Part shown: one piece after another, positions 1 to 6,884 of the stretch
Layout: every line of letters starts with the position of its first letter
How positions within the stretch are numbered: position 1 is the first letter of the stretch
NCBI RefSeq assembly: GCF_001557115.1
Contig: NZ_LSKQ01000316.1
Span: 1-9,358, forward strand
Source: Erythrobacter sp. CCH5-A1
Lineage (GTDB): Bacteria; Pseudomonadota; Alphaproteobacteria; Sphingomonadales; Sphingomonadaceae
Length of the DNA: 9,358 nt
Reading direction: 5' to 3'
Program-made: the position numbers and the translations under genes
Notes under the pieces: generated by a model
What the model was told of the DNA's origin: nothing
Databases searched by the model: none
The model's input: only the letters and a program-made list of their open reading frames with translations

Positions 1-377
1 ACCCCCACCCCGGTGCGCGCGAGGAACAAGGTCCAGAACCCCGTCGCCATGCCGCAGGCCGCAGTCATCAGGCTCCAGAAGCTGATCGCGGCGGCGACGA
101 TGGTCTTGCGGATCGAGCGGTCGGCAAGCCGCGCGGCGGGAAAGCCCGCCAGCACATAGATCACCGAGAAGGCCGCTCCGCCCAGCAGGCCCAGCTCGGT
201 GTCGCTGAGGCTGAAGGCCGCCTTGATGTCCTGCACCAGAATCGAGAACACCAGCCGGTCGGCGACGCTGAACGCGCTCGTCAGCGTCAGCAATCCAAGC
301 ACATACCATCGGTATGCGCCGGGTTTGCGATCCTCAGTGATGGGGCCCTCAGTGATGGGGCCTCGCCCAAAGGCCAT
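1..377 (-). CDS. MFS transporter, N-terminal part (cut by window edge)
   Basis: Leftward reading frame of 125 visible codons that runs off the left edge. It begins MAFGRGPITE and continues into a typical major facilitator N-terminus: RWYVLGLLTL starts helix 1 (about residues 23-42), a loop with LSDTELGLLGG leads into helix 2 (about 62-78), and AARLADRSIRKT is a degenerate MFS motif A with the conserved D-R. A further helix starts at TIVAAAISFWSL. Proteins of this kind are inner-membrane secondary transporters; the substrate cannot be told from this half. The ATG at 375-377 lies inside the end of the dehydrogenase gene 349-1128, giving a 29 bp overlap in another frame and implying translational coupling; no strong ribosome site precedes it. 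A 15 bp tandem duplication adds GPITE twice near the N-terminus. Being sure of the family is easy from the helix and motif pattern; the role as carrier for the oxygenase substrate or product is inference from position. Confidence 0.85.
   Translation of the reverse strand, partial: MAFGRGPITEGPITEDRKPGAYRWYVLGLLTLTSAFSVADRLVFSILVQDIKAAFSLSDTELGLLGGAAFSVIYVLAGFPAARLADRSIRKTIVAAAISFWSLMTAACGMATGFWTLFLARTGVG
333..362. repeat. 15 bp perfect tandem duplication over a stop codon
   Basis: The unit CTCAGTGATGGGGCC occurs twice head to tail (333-347 and 348-362). Because 15 is a multiple of three, both overlapping genes stay in frame. On the minus strand it duplicates the dehydrogenase end, giving P-H-H-stop followed by G-P-H-H-stop, and it inserts a second GPITE into the MFS N-terminus. 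It looks like a recent slippage event. Confidence 0.9.
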
Positions 378-1128
378 TGTCGACCGGGATGGTCAACCCG
401 TTGAGGAAGCGCGCCTCGTCCGAGGCAAGGAACAGCACGCAGCCCGCCACATCCTTGGGAGCCCCAAGCGCATCCGCGGCGAGCGGCCCCTCGGGGATCT
501 CCATCGGCGTCTGCCCGCCGCGGCCCGAGATGCCCATCACCATCGGTGTCTCGATCCCGCCGGGCGCGAGCGCGTTGACGCGGATGCCGTAGCCCTTGTC
601 CTGAAAGTCGATCGCAAGGCTGCGGGTCATCCCCGCGATCCCCGCCTTGCACGCCGCATAGGCCGGGATGTTGCCATAGCCCATCAGCGCCGCGGTCGAG
701 GCCATGTTGATGATCGACGAGCCCCCGCCGCCGACCGTTTGGTGGCGGTGCTTCATCAGCGGCACGGCATATTTGCACCCGAGGAAGGTGCCGACCACAT
801 GGATGTCGAGATGCAGCCGGAAGTGGGCGAGCGAGCAATCCTCGATGCTCTCGAAGATCACGTTGCCGGCATTGTTGACGAGGATGTCGAGCCCGCCGTG
901 GCGTTCCTCGACCGCGCGCATCACCTCGATCCATTGCTCCTCGCTGGTGACGTCGAGCGCCATGGCATCGCCGCCGATGGAATCGGCGACCTGATGGGCA
1001 AGCTCCACCTCGCGGTCGGTGACGATCACCTTGGCGCCCTCGCGCGCCAGCGCCTCGCAATCGGCCTTGCCCAGACCCATCGCCCCGCCTGTCACGAGCG
1101 CCACCTTGCCCGCTACCCGTCCCGCCAT
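349..1128 (-). CDS. Short-chain dehydrogenase/reductase, NAD-type, classical SDR
   Basis: A 259-residue classical SDR, the usual length for the family. The cofactor loop is TGGAMGLG (residues 13-20), Asp38 at the end of strand 2 (VIVTD) predicts NAD(H) over NADP(H), NNAG is at 85-88, and the catalytic residues are Ser144, Tyr157 and Lys161 (YAACK). The place of the usual tetrad Asn, in the DIHVVGTFLG segment, is taken by His110. The C-terminus PVDNGLW replaces the common VDGG. Such enzymes oxidise secondary alcohols or reduce ketones in the cytoplasm; cyclic-alcohol and hydroxysteroid dehydrogenases are the nearest style. The start at 1128 is chosen because GGGAGAG lies just upstream and the cofactor loop is then at the normal distance; the frame stays open much further upstream but into the divergent gene. 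It is followed by, and overlaps, the MFS gene, and faces the Rieske oxygenase 1259-2572, so it may oxidise a hydroxylated product. Substrate unknown. Confidence 0.93.
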   Translation of the reverse strand: MAGRVAGKVALVTGGAMGLGKADCEALAREGAKVIVTDREVELAHQVADSIGGDAMALDVTSEEQWIEVMRAVEERHGGLDILVNNAGNVIFESIEDCSLAHFRLHLDIHVVGTFLGCKYAVPLMKHRHQTVGGGGSSIINMASTAALMGYGNIPAYAACKAGIAGMTRSLAIDFQDKGYGIRVNALAPGGIETPMVMGISGRGGQTPMEIPEGPLAADALGAPKDVAGCVLFLASDEARFLNGLTIPVDNGLWARPHH

Positions 1129-1258
1129 CTGCTCTCTCCCAAAAGCTTGTTTTCTGTAAGGCAGCCTATCGGGCGGGGGCGCGCCCGCCACTGTCGAAAG
1201 CGCGAGGGCGTGGCGGCGGGCCGCAGGTGTATTCTCCCGGGCCGAGGGAGAGCCGAGG
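1129..1258. promoter_or_regulatory. Divergent intergenic region between SDR and Rieske gene
   Basis: 130 bp that must carry the 5' signals of both divergent units. Ribosome sites are clear on both sides: GGGAGAG before the leftward SDR, and GAGGGAG (1244-1250), 8 bases before the rightward ATG. A short palindrome GGGCGCGCCC (1177-1186) sits near the middle, nested in GGCGGG...CCCGCC arms (1172-1189); it could be an operator or simply a product of high GC. I see no convincing -35/-10 pair. Confidence 0.4.
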
Positions 1259-2572
1259 ATGATGGACGCGGGCGAAGTCGAACGGTTGAAGGCGCTGATG
1301 GAATGGGAGGGCCGCCGCACCGCGCCACCCGAAGGCTTCCCCGCGCTCCCCGACATGCCCGCCGGGCGCTATACCAGCGCGGAATACTTCGCGCTCGAAC
1401 AGCAATATGTGTTCCGCAAGTCCTGGCTGTTCGCGGGCCACCTCGACGAAATCCCCGAGCCCGGCTGCTACATGCGCTGGCACAATGCCGGCGATCCCAT
1501 CGTCATCGTCCACGGCATGGACGGGGTGGTGCGCGCCTTCCACAACACCTGCCGCCACCGCGGCGCGCCGGTCGTCACCGAAGACCGCGGCAAATCGAGC
1601 CGATTGATGTGCGGCTACCACAACTGGACCTACAAGACCGACGGAAGCCTCGTGGGCGTGCCCGAGCGGCGCGACTTCCCGGCGGATTTCGACCTTTCCT
1701 GCCGGGGCCTGCTGCCGGTGCGCTGCGAGCTGTTCGGCAAGGTGATCTTCGTCAACTTCGACATGGAGGCGATGCCGCTCATCGACTGGCTCGGGCCGAT
1801 TGCCCGCGAGTGGGAGGAGTTCGCCTTCGACCGCATCAGGCTGGCAGCGCGCCATTCCTTCGAGCTCCAGTGCAACTGGAAGGTCGCGATGGAGGCCAAC
1901 ATGGAGGTCTACCATGTGCCCTTCATCCACCCCAACACGGTCGCGCCGCTGGTCGATTCGACGCGCAACTACAACACAATGTATCCCAATGGCCACGCCC
2001 GGATGCTCGCCCCGCCGCCGCGCCAGACCGACCGCGCGCACGTGCGCGCGATCGACAGCCCGCCCGGCTGGCAGCAGATCGAAACCGTGGGCGAGCTGGG
2101 ACGCACCTGCACGCAGAGCTACACCCTGTTCCCCAACTGGGTCAGCCCGCTGAGCAACTACTTCGTGCCGCCGCTGCTGTTCTGGCCGACCTCGCTCGGC
2201 ACCACGCGGCTCGAACTGGTGACGATGGCACTGGACTGGGGGGACGAACCCGCGCCGGACCTGTGGACCGTGCCCGACGCCTCGCAACCGGGCGGTCGGC
2301 AGATGAGCGCGATCATCCTCGAGGACACCCAGTTCGGCGAGGCGATCCAGCATTCGATGCAGGGCTCGGCCTTCCGCTCGGTGCCGCTGTCCTATCAGGA
2401 GGCGCGCATCTATGCCTTCCACCAGAGCCTCGATGCGATGATCGGCCGCGACAATGTGCCGCCGCATTTACGGGTCGAACCGGTGATCGGGCCCGAGTGG
2501 GTGTGGCCCAACGATCCGCGCCGCGACCAGCTCGCGCGCGAGGCCGGGCTCGCCCGCGAGGCCGCGGAATGA
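1259..2572 (+). CDS. Rieske non-haem iron oxygenase, alpha subunit (Glu-bridged type)
   Basis: A 437-residue aromatic-ring-hydroxylating-type alpha subunit. The N-terminal Rieske domain binds a [2Fe-2S] cluster through Cys98-x-His100 and Cys118-x2-His121, with 17 residues between the two halves. The C-terminal catalytic domain carries NWKVAMEANMEVYH, giving His219 and His224 as iron ligands and Asp356 (in ILEDTQFGEAIQ) as the likely carboxylate ligand. The residue three before His219, which passes electrons from the Rieske cluster of a neighbouring subunit, is Glu216 rather than the common Asp; a Glu here is known from carnitine monooxygenase CntA and related quaternary-amine enzymes. The reaction is probably O2-dependent hydroxylation, dihydroxylation or demethylation in the cytoplasm. 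The first of two adjacent ATGs is used; GAGGGAG at 1244-1250 serves it. There is no beta subunit, ferredoxin or reductase nearby, so an alpha-only enzyme using an electron chain encoded elsewhere is inferred. Substrate not determined. Confidence 0.93.
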   Translation: MMDAGEVERLKALMEWEGRRTAPPEGFPALPDMPAGRYTSAEYFALEQQYVFRKSWLFAGHLDEIPEPGCYMRWHNAGDPIVIVHGMDGVVRAFHNTCRHRGAPVVTEDRGKSSRLMCGYHNWTYKTDGSLVGVPERRDFPADFDLSCRGLLPVRCELFGKVIFVNFDMEAMPLIDWLGPIAREWEEFAFDRIRLAARHSFELQCNWKVAMEANMEVYHVPFIHPNTVAPLVDSTRNYNTMYPNGHARMLAPPPRQTDRAHVRAIDSPPGWQQIETVGELGRTCTQSYTLFPNWVSPLSNYFVPPLLFWPTSLGTTRLELVTMALDWGDEPAPDLWTVPDASQPGGRQMSAIILEDTQFGEAIQHSMQGSAFRSVPLSYQEARIYAFHQSLDAMIGRDNVPPHLRVEPVIGPEWVWPNDPRRDQLAREAGLAREAAE

Positions 2573-2601
2573 CGCTACGGAATCTTGCTTTGGCGGAGCG
2601 T

Positions 2602-2640
2602 TGTGACGTTTTTGTCGCAGTTTGGACCGGTCACTATCGC
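2602..2640 (+). promoter_or_regulatory. Candidate promoter with overlapping inverted repeat, upstream of TonB receptor
   Basis: TTGTCG (2612-2617) and TATCGC (2635-2640) are 17 bases apart and could be a sigma-70 type -35/-10 pair; this is the most AT-rich spot of the 211 bp gap (2573-2783). An imperfect inverted repeat TGTGAC-GTTTTT-GTCGCA (2602-2619) overlaps the -35 and might be an operator. If correct, the receptor has a leader of roughly 140 nt, which contains a small GGGC-TTT-GCCC hairpin (2693-2703). No terminator is visible after the upstream oxygenase, so read-through from it is also possible. Confidence 0.35.
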
Positions 2641-2783
2641 TTTTGCTGATGGCGCGCGCGCGGGGGCAACATACACCTGCAAGCGTACCCGAGGGCTTTG
2701 CCCGAAGGCGTGAGGAGATGCGCTGCGGGTTGGGGAAGAACAGGGCACGCGGGGAAGCTGCGGCCCGATGGGGAGAGAGGACC

Positions 2784-5258
2784 ATGAACACTTTTCGTGC
2801 CCGAATTGCATCCGGCGCCCGCGCCGCCGACCTGCGCCGCGCCTTGCTGTGCGGGGCCGCGCTGAGCGGTATCGCCGCCATGCCCACCACCGCCTTCGCG
2901 CAGGATGCCGCCGACGGCGCGACCGCGGAGGACGATGTTCCGGTGATCATCGTTCAGGCCCGCCGCCAGAACGAAACCTTGCAGGAAGTCCCCGTCACCG
3001 TCACCGCCATCGGCGGCGAGACGCTCACCAACTACGGCATCGACAATGTCGCGGACGTAACCAGCCGGGTGCCGACGCTCAATGTGCAGGTCGGCGGTTC
3101 GGGCTCGGGCGGGCAGCTCAGCCTGCGCGGCGTCGGCTCGTCGAACATCTCGGCCGCCTTCGATTCGGCCGTGGCGCTCGATTTCGACGGCATCGTCGCC
3201 TCCAGCATGCGCCTCGTCCAGTCGGGCTTCTTCGATGTCGAGCAGATCGACGTGCTGCGCGGGCCCCAGTCGCTGTTCTTCGGCAAGTCGGCAACCGCCG
3301 GCGTGCTCTCGATCCGCACCGCCAACCCTACCTCGACCTGGCAGGTCGGCGCGCGCGGCAGCTACGAGTTCGAAGAGAAGGGCTATCTCGTTTCGGGCTT
3401 CATCTCGGGCCCGATCACCGACACGCTGGGCATCCGTGTCGCCGCGCAGTTCAACGATATCGAAGAATTCCAGCTGCTTCAGGCGAACACCCCGGCGGTC
3501 AACCAGGAACGCGGCCTCACCGAATTCATCGGCCGCGTGACGCTCGACTGGAACCCGCTCGACACCTTCCGGGCCAACCTGAAGGTCCAGTACACGCGCA
3601 ACGAGAATGACGGTGCGATCGGCACCGCGGAAATCTTCTGCGGCGCCAACGGCACCCCCGATCCGGTGGTGCTGCTGGGCGGAGGGCTCTCGATCCCGGC
3701 GGGCTATGACTGCAACGCCTTCGACCAGCGCTACTACCTGTCCGATGCTGCCGTGCCGCTGCAGGCGGGCGTGCCGACGCCCTCGAAGGCGGCCGGTCGC
3801 AACGGCGTGCCTTTCGGCGAAAGCGAAATCTGGTTCGGCCGTCTGCAGTTCGACCTCGATCTCAGCGAGGCGCTCACGCTCACCTCGGTGACCGGTCTGC
3901 TCAACCTCGATGCGGTCGATTTCGATTGCTACGCCTATGGCGGTTTCCTGACGGCGCCGGGCAGCACCGTCCGCCTGCCGGGCGCCGCGGGTTGTTCGGA
4001 CCCGCGCAACGCGCTCGAACAGTACAGCCAGGAAATCCGCCTCGCCTCGGACTTCGACGGGCCGATCAACTTCATGCTCGGCGCCTTCTACGAAGACCGC
4101 ACCTTCATCTTCGACACCGCCCAGCAGGGGGTGAACATCTCGTTCCTCGGGCGCGACCCGGTGACCGGCTTCACCTACGACTGGGACAAGACCCACACCA
4201 CCAAGACCGAAGCCCTGTCGTTCTTCGGCAGCCTGACCTGGGAGCTCACCGAGGCGCTCGAACTGTCGGGCGGCGTGCGCTGGACCGACGAACAGAAGGT
4301 CCAGACTATCGCGGTCCCGTACCTGCACACCTTCCTGCAGGGGCCGGGCTTCGTGCGGCCGGGCTTCTTCTCGGGTCCCATCAACTTTGCCGACGACAAC
4401 TTCTCGCCCGAAGTCACGCTGCGCTACAAGGCGAGCGAGGACGTCAACCTGTTCGCCTCGTTCAAGACCGGCTTCAAGTCGGGCGGGATCGACAACTCGG
4501 CGCTGCCGTCCAACAGCCTCAGCCAGGCGGCGCTGTCGGGTGACTTCAGCTCGCTGATCTTCCAGTCGGAAAAGGCCAAGGGCGGCGAAGTGGGCCTGAA
4601 GTCGCAGTGGTCCAACCGCGACATCACCTTCAACGCCACCGCCTACTACTACGTGTTCGAGGATCTGCAGGTGCAGAACTTCAACGCGGTGACGATCCAG
4701 TTCGTCACCAGCAACGCGGGCGAGCTGACCACCAAGGGCGTCGATATCGAAGCCGGCTGGCGCACCCCGATCGACGGGCTGAATCTCTCGGCCAACCTCA
4801 GCTACCTCGATGCGCAATACACCGCCCAGTTCCTCCAGCCGGGCGGCCAGGGCGGGGTGATCGACCTCGACGGGCGGCGCGGCAGCCAGGCGCCCGAATG
4901 GGCGGGCAACATCGCCGCCGACTGGACCGTGCCGCTGTCCGACAACCTCCAGCTGTTCCTGTCGGGCAACGCTGCCTACAATGACGGCTACATCACCGAC
5001 GAGACCTCGTTGAATGACTACGTCCAACCGAGCTTCTGGCTGCTTGATGCCAACATCTCGGTCGGCCACCCCGACGGCAAGTGGAAGCTCTCGCTGATCG
5101 CGCAGAACCTCACCGACAAGATCTTCGTCATCACCAGCGGCGGGCGTCCGTTCCTGCCCAGCGGCCTCGATGCCCAGGGCCGCCCGCGCGGCGACGATCT
5201 GGTGCTGACCCAGAACCGTGGCCGTCAGGTCTTCGCGGAAGTCAGCTTCCGGTTCTGA
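2784..5258 (+). CDS. TonB-dependent outer-membrane receptor
   Basis: An 824-residue TonB-dependent transporter, normal length for the sphingomonad type. A signal peptide with a hydrophobic stretch at about 18-33 ends TAFA, so cleavage is likely after Ala39. A TonB-box-like VPVIIVQA lies at 52-59. The plug follows (NETLQEVPVTVTAIGGE, then LRGVGSS, IDVLRGPQSLFFGKSATAG, about 65-180), then the 22-strand barrel, including the family-typical QYSQEIRLASDFDGP and a C-terminal strand ending in aromatic SFRF. Four cysteines outside the signal peptide (286, 310, 382, 404) fall in long inserts likely to be extracellular loops and could form two disulfides. The start at 2784 is preferred over upstream in-frame ATGs because GGGAGAGAGG (2771-2780) precedes it and the signal peptide begins there. 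The protein imports a ligand with energy from TonB-ExbBD; flanking oxygenases on the same strand suggest an organic growth substrate rather than an iron chelate, but that is inference. A strong terminator follows it. Confidence 0.95.
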   Translation: MNTFRARIASGARAADLRRALLCGAALSGIAAMPTTAFAQDAADGATAEDDVPVIIVQARRQNETLQEVPVTVTAIGGETLTNYGIDNVADVTSRVPTLNVQVGGSGSGGQLSLRGVGSSNISAAFDSAVALDFDGIVASSMRLVQSGFFDVEQIDVLRGPQSLFFGKSATAGVLSIRTANPTSTWQVGARGSYEFEEKGYLVSGFISGPITDTLGIRVAAQFNDIEEFQLLQANTPAVNQERGLTEFIGRVTLDWNPLDTFRANLKVQYTRNENDGAIGTAEIFCGANGTPDPVVLLGGGLSIPAGYDCNAFDQRYYLSDAAVPLQAGVPTPSKAAGRNGVPFGESEIWFGRLQFDLDLSEALTLTSVTGLLNLDAVDFDCYAYGGFLTAPGSTVRLPGAAGCSDPRNALEQYSQEIRLASDFDGPINFMLGAFYEDRTFIFDTAQQGVNISFLGRDPVTGFTYDWDKTHTTKTEALSFFGSLTWELTEALELSGGVRWTDEQKVQTIAVPYLHTFLQGPGFVRPGFFSGPINFADDNFSPEVTLRYKASEDVNLFASFKTGFKSGGIDNSALPSNSLSQAALSGDFSSLIFQSEKAKGGEVGLKSQWSNRDITFNATAYYYVFEDLQVQNFNAVTIQFVTSNAGELTTKGVDIEAGWRTPIDGLNLSANLSYLDAQYTAQFLQPGGQGGVIDLDGRRGSQAPEWAGNIAADWTVPLSDNLQLFLSGNAAYNDGYITDETSLNDYVQPSFWLLDANISVGHPDGKWKLSLIAQNLTDKIFVITSGGRPFLPSGLDAQGRPRGDDLVLTQNRGRQVFAEVSFRF

Positions 5259-5281
5259 TCCAACCGAACCCAGGGGGGACG

Positions 5282-5316
5282 GGGGGCGGGCCAGCGATGG
5301 CCTGCCCCCTTTTCTT
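5282..5316 (+). terminator. Rho-independent terminator after TonB receptor
   Basis: A 12 bp stem GGGGGCGGGCCA / TGGCCTGCCCCC (5282-5293 with 5298-5309, one G-U pair) closed by a GCGA tetraloop of the GNRA class, followed by TTTTCTT. It starts 23 bases after the receptor stop and should separate the receptor transcript from the second oxygenase, at least partly. Confidence 0.88.
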
Positions 5317-5372
5317 TGGCCCCTTTGTGTGTGGCCCTCTCCCAAAAGTGAGCATTGCTGCAGCGCCCCCGA

Positions 5373-5399
5373 GCGCGGATGATCGCGCCATCTGGGAGG
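5373..5399 (+). promoter_or_regulatory. Leader hairpin and ribosome site of second Rieske gene
   Basis: GGGAGG (5394-5399) is a strong ribosome site. It abuts an ATG at 5400 but lies 6 bases before the ATG at 5406, which decides the start in favour of 5406. Just upstream GCGCG-GATGAT-CGCGC (5373-5388) can form a 5 bp hairpin, which may be chance in such GC-rich DNA. No clear -35/-10 pair is seen between the terminator and this site. Confidence 0.45.
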
Positions 5400-5405
5400 A
5401 TGCCA

Positions 5406-6635
5406 ATGTCACGCGAAACTCTGGTCGCCATGACCCGCAATCTGGTCGCCCACGGCGCGGCCGAAACGATGGAATATGCCGATGAGGTCGTGCGCATTCC
5501 CGCCAGCGCCTACACCGACGAGGCGGTGTTCGAGACCGAGAAGAAGCAGATCTTCCGCCGCCTGCCGCTGATGGTCGCGCCCAGTTGCGAGCTGCCCAAC
5601 CCGGGCGACTTCAAGGCGATGGACATCTGCGGCGTGCCGCTGCTGCTCTCGCGCCAGAAGGACGGAAGCATGGGCGCCTTCCTCAACATGTGCACCCACC
5701 GCGGCAACCCGCTCGCCGCCGGCTGCGGCAATGCCAGCCGCTTCACCTGCGGCTATCACGGCTGGACCTTCAAGGCCGATGGCGACCTGATCGGCGTCGC
5801 ATCCCCGCAGGACTTCGGCAAGATCGACAAGAGCCAGCACTGCCTCACCAAGTTCCCGGTGTACGAGAACGCAGGCCTGATCTGGGTGACGCTCGATCCC
5901 AATTCCAAGCTCAGCATCGCCGATTACCTGTGCGGCTATGACGAACTCTTGAAGGCCTTCGAATTCGAGGGCTGGACGCTGTTCTCGCAGCGCACGTTGG
6001 CGGGGCCGAACTGGAAGACGGCCTATGACGGCTATCTCGATTTCTACCACCTGCCGGTGCTCCACAAGGACACCTTCGGGGCGGATTTCTACAACCGCGC
6101 CAACTACTTCGCCTTTGGCCCGCACCAGCGCCTCTCGACCCCGTCGAAATTCGCGATCAAGGTGCAGGGGGACGACGACCAGGCGCTCGATCTGGAAGCG
6201 ATGAGCGACGAGGATCTGCCGCAGGAGGTGCTGGTGCAGGGCGTGTGGACGATTTTCCCGCACATCTCGATCGCCAGCTTTTACGGCGGCGGCCAGCGCG
6301 GGGCGATGATCAGCCAGCTCTTCCCCGGCGCGACGGTGGGCGAGAGCTACACCACCCAGTTCTACGTCATGGAAAACCAGCCCGAGACCCCCGAACAGGT
6401 CCAGGCCGCGCACGACCAGTTCAATTTCCTCGAGATCGTGGTGCGCGACGAGGACTATGCGACGGGCAAGCGCCAGCAGCAGGCCTTGGCGTCAGGCCTG
6501 ATGAAAGAGGTGCTGTTCGGGCGCAACGAGAAGGGCGGACAGGTCTTCCACCAATGGGTCGAGCGACTGGTGAACGCCAGCGACGACGATCTGGTCGAGA
6601 TTTTCGCGCAGGAGCAGCGGCAGGCGGCGGAGTAG
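5406..6635 (+). CDS. Rieske non-haem iron oxygenase, alpha subunit (Asp-bridged type)
   Basis: A 409-residue second oxygenase alpha subunit, only distantly like the one at 1259-2572. Rieske ligands are Cys96-x-His98 and Cys115-x2-His118, with 16 residues between. The catalytic domain has NWKTAYDGYLDFYHLPVLH: Asp212 is the canonical electron-bridging residue, His215 and His220 bind the mononuclear iron, and Asp350 in VVRDEDYATGKRQQQAL is the likely third ligand. It probably performs an O2-dependent hydroxylation, dihydroxylation or dealkylation in the cytoplasm and needs a reductase not encoded here. Unlike the first enzyme it has a charged C-terminal tail ending EQRQAAE and a Glu/Asp-rich segment (DDDQALDLEAMSDED, about 256-270). 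Start chosen by ribosome-site spacing. It lies behind a terminator, so it is either a separate unit or expressed at a lower level by read-through from the receptor gene. It may act on the same substrate as the first oxygenase or on a later intermediate; nothing in the sequence settles this. Confidence 0.93.
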   Translation: MSRETLVAMTRNLVAHGAAETMEYADEVVRIPASAYTDEAVFETEKKQIFRRLPLMVAPSCELPNPGDFKAMDICGVPLLLSRQKDGSMGAFLNMCTHRGNPLAAGCGNASRFTCGYHGWTFKADGDLIGVASPQDFGKIDKSQHCLTKFPVYENAGLIWVTLDPNSKLSIADYLCGYDELLKAFEFEGWTLFSQRTLAGPNWKTAYDGYLDFYHLPVLHKDTFGADFYNRANYFAFGPHQRLSTPSKFAIKVQGDDDQALDLEAMSDEDLPQEVLVQGVWTIFPHISIASFYGGGQRGAMISQLFPGATVGESYTTQFYVMENQPETPEQVQAAHDQFNFLEIVVRDEDYATGKRQQQALASGLMKEVLFGRNEKGGQVFHQWVERLVNASDDDLVEIFAQEQRQAAE

Positions 6636-6841
6636 GGGGTTCGGACGCTGCATGAGGAGCGGCTGCTTTCGGGGTTCCCGGAGTTCGGTCTGAATGACCG
6701 GAAGTGGGTGGAAACGCGAATGGCAGCCTTTGGGCGACAGAACGCGATAGCTGAAGTTGATCGCAGCCGAATAATGCGTCGCCTATCGACCCAAACCCGG
6801 TCGCCGTTGACCGCTCGAGCAGACGTCCGGATTTGCCAAAT

Positions 6842-6867
6842 GCGGACACCACGAAAGCGGACACCAC
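6842..6867. repeat. Short direct repeat, 11 bp x 2
   Basis: GCGGACACCAC occurs at 6842-6852 and again at 6857-6867, separated by GAAA, a 15-base period. It sits in the gene-free region between convergent genes. Function unknown; it may belong to a dispersed intergenic repeat. Confidence 0.85.
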
Positions 6868-6884
6868 CTTGATCAGGTATCAAG
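6868..6884. repeat. Short inverted repeat CTTGAT-N5-ATCAAG
   Basis: A perfect 6 bp inverted repeat with a 5-base spacer, directly adjoining the 11 bp direct repeat. It lacks a flanking T run, so it is not a standard terminator; it could be a protein-binding site or the end of a repeat element. Confidence 0.6.

Noticed and set aside
1166..2467. A 433-codon antisense frame over the first Rieske gene
   Set aside because: Shadow of the real gene; rich in Arg, Ala and His with no recognisable domain, and the sense strand has all Rieske and iron ligands.
199..2649. An 816-codon plus-strand frame crossing the SDR and Rieske genes
   Set aside because: It runs antisense through a complete SDR and out of frame through a complete Rieske oxygenase; no domain is visible.
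2622..2783. In-frame N-terminal extension of the TonB receptor (ATGs at 2622 and 2649)
   Set aside because: The extension is basic and would bury the signal peptide; the ribosome site GGGAGAGAGG and the signal peptide both point to 2784.
2634..5345. A 903-codon open frame antisense to the TonB receptor gene
   Set aside because: Long antisense frames are expected where third codon positions are nearly all G/C. Its translation is Arg/Ala/Glu/Val-rich without domains, while the plus strand encodes a complete receptor.
5409..6413. A 334-codon antisense frame over the second Rieske gene
   Set aside because: Same GC-driven shadow effect; composition is not protein-like.
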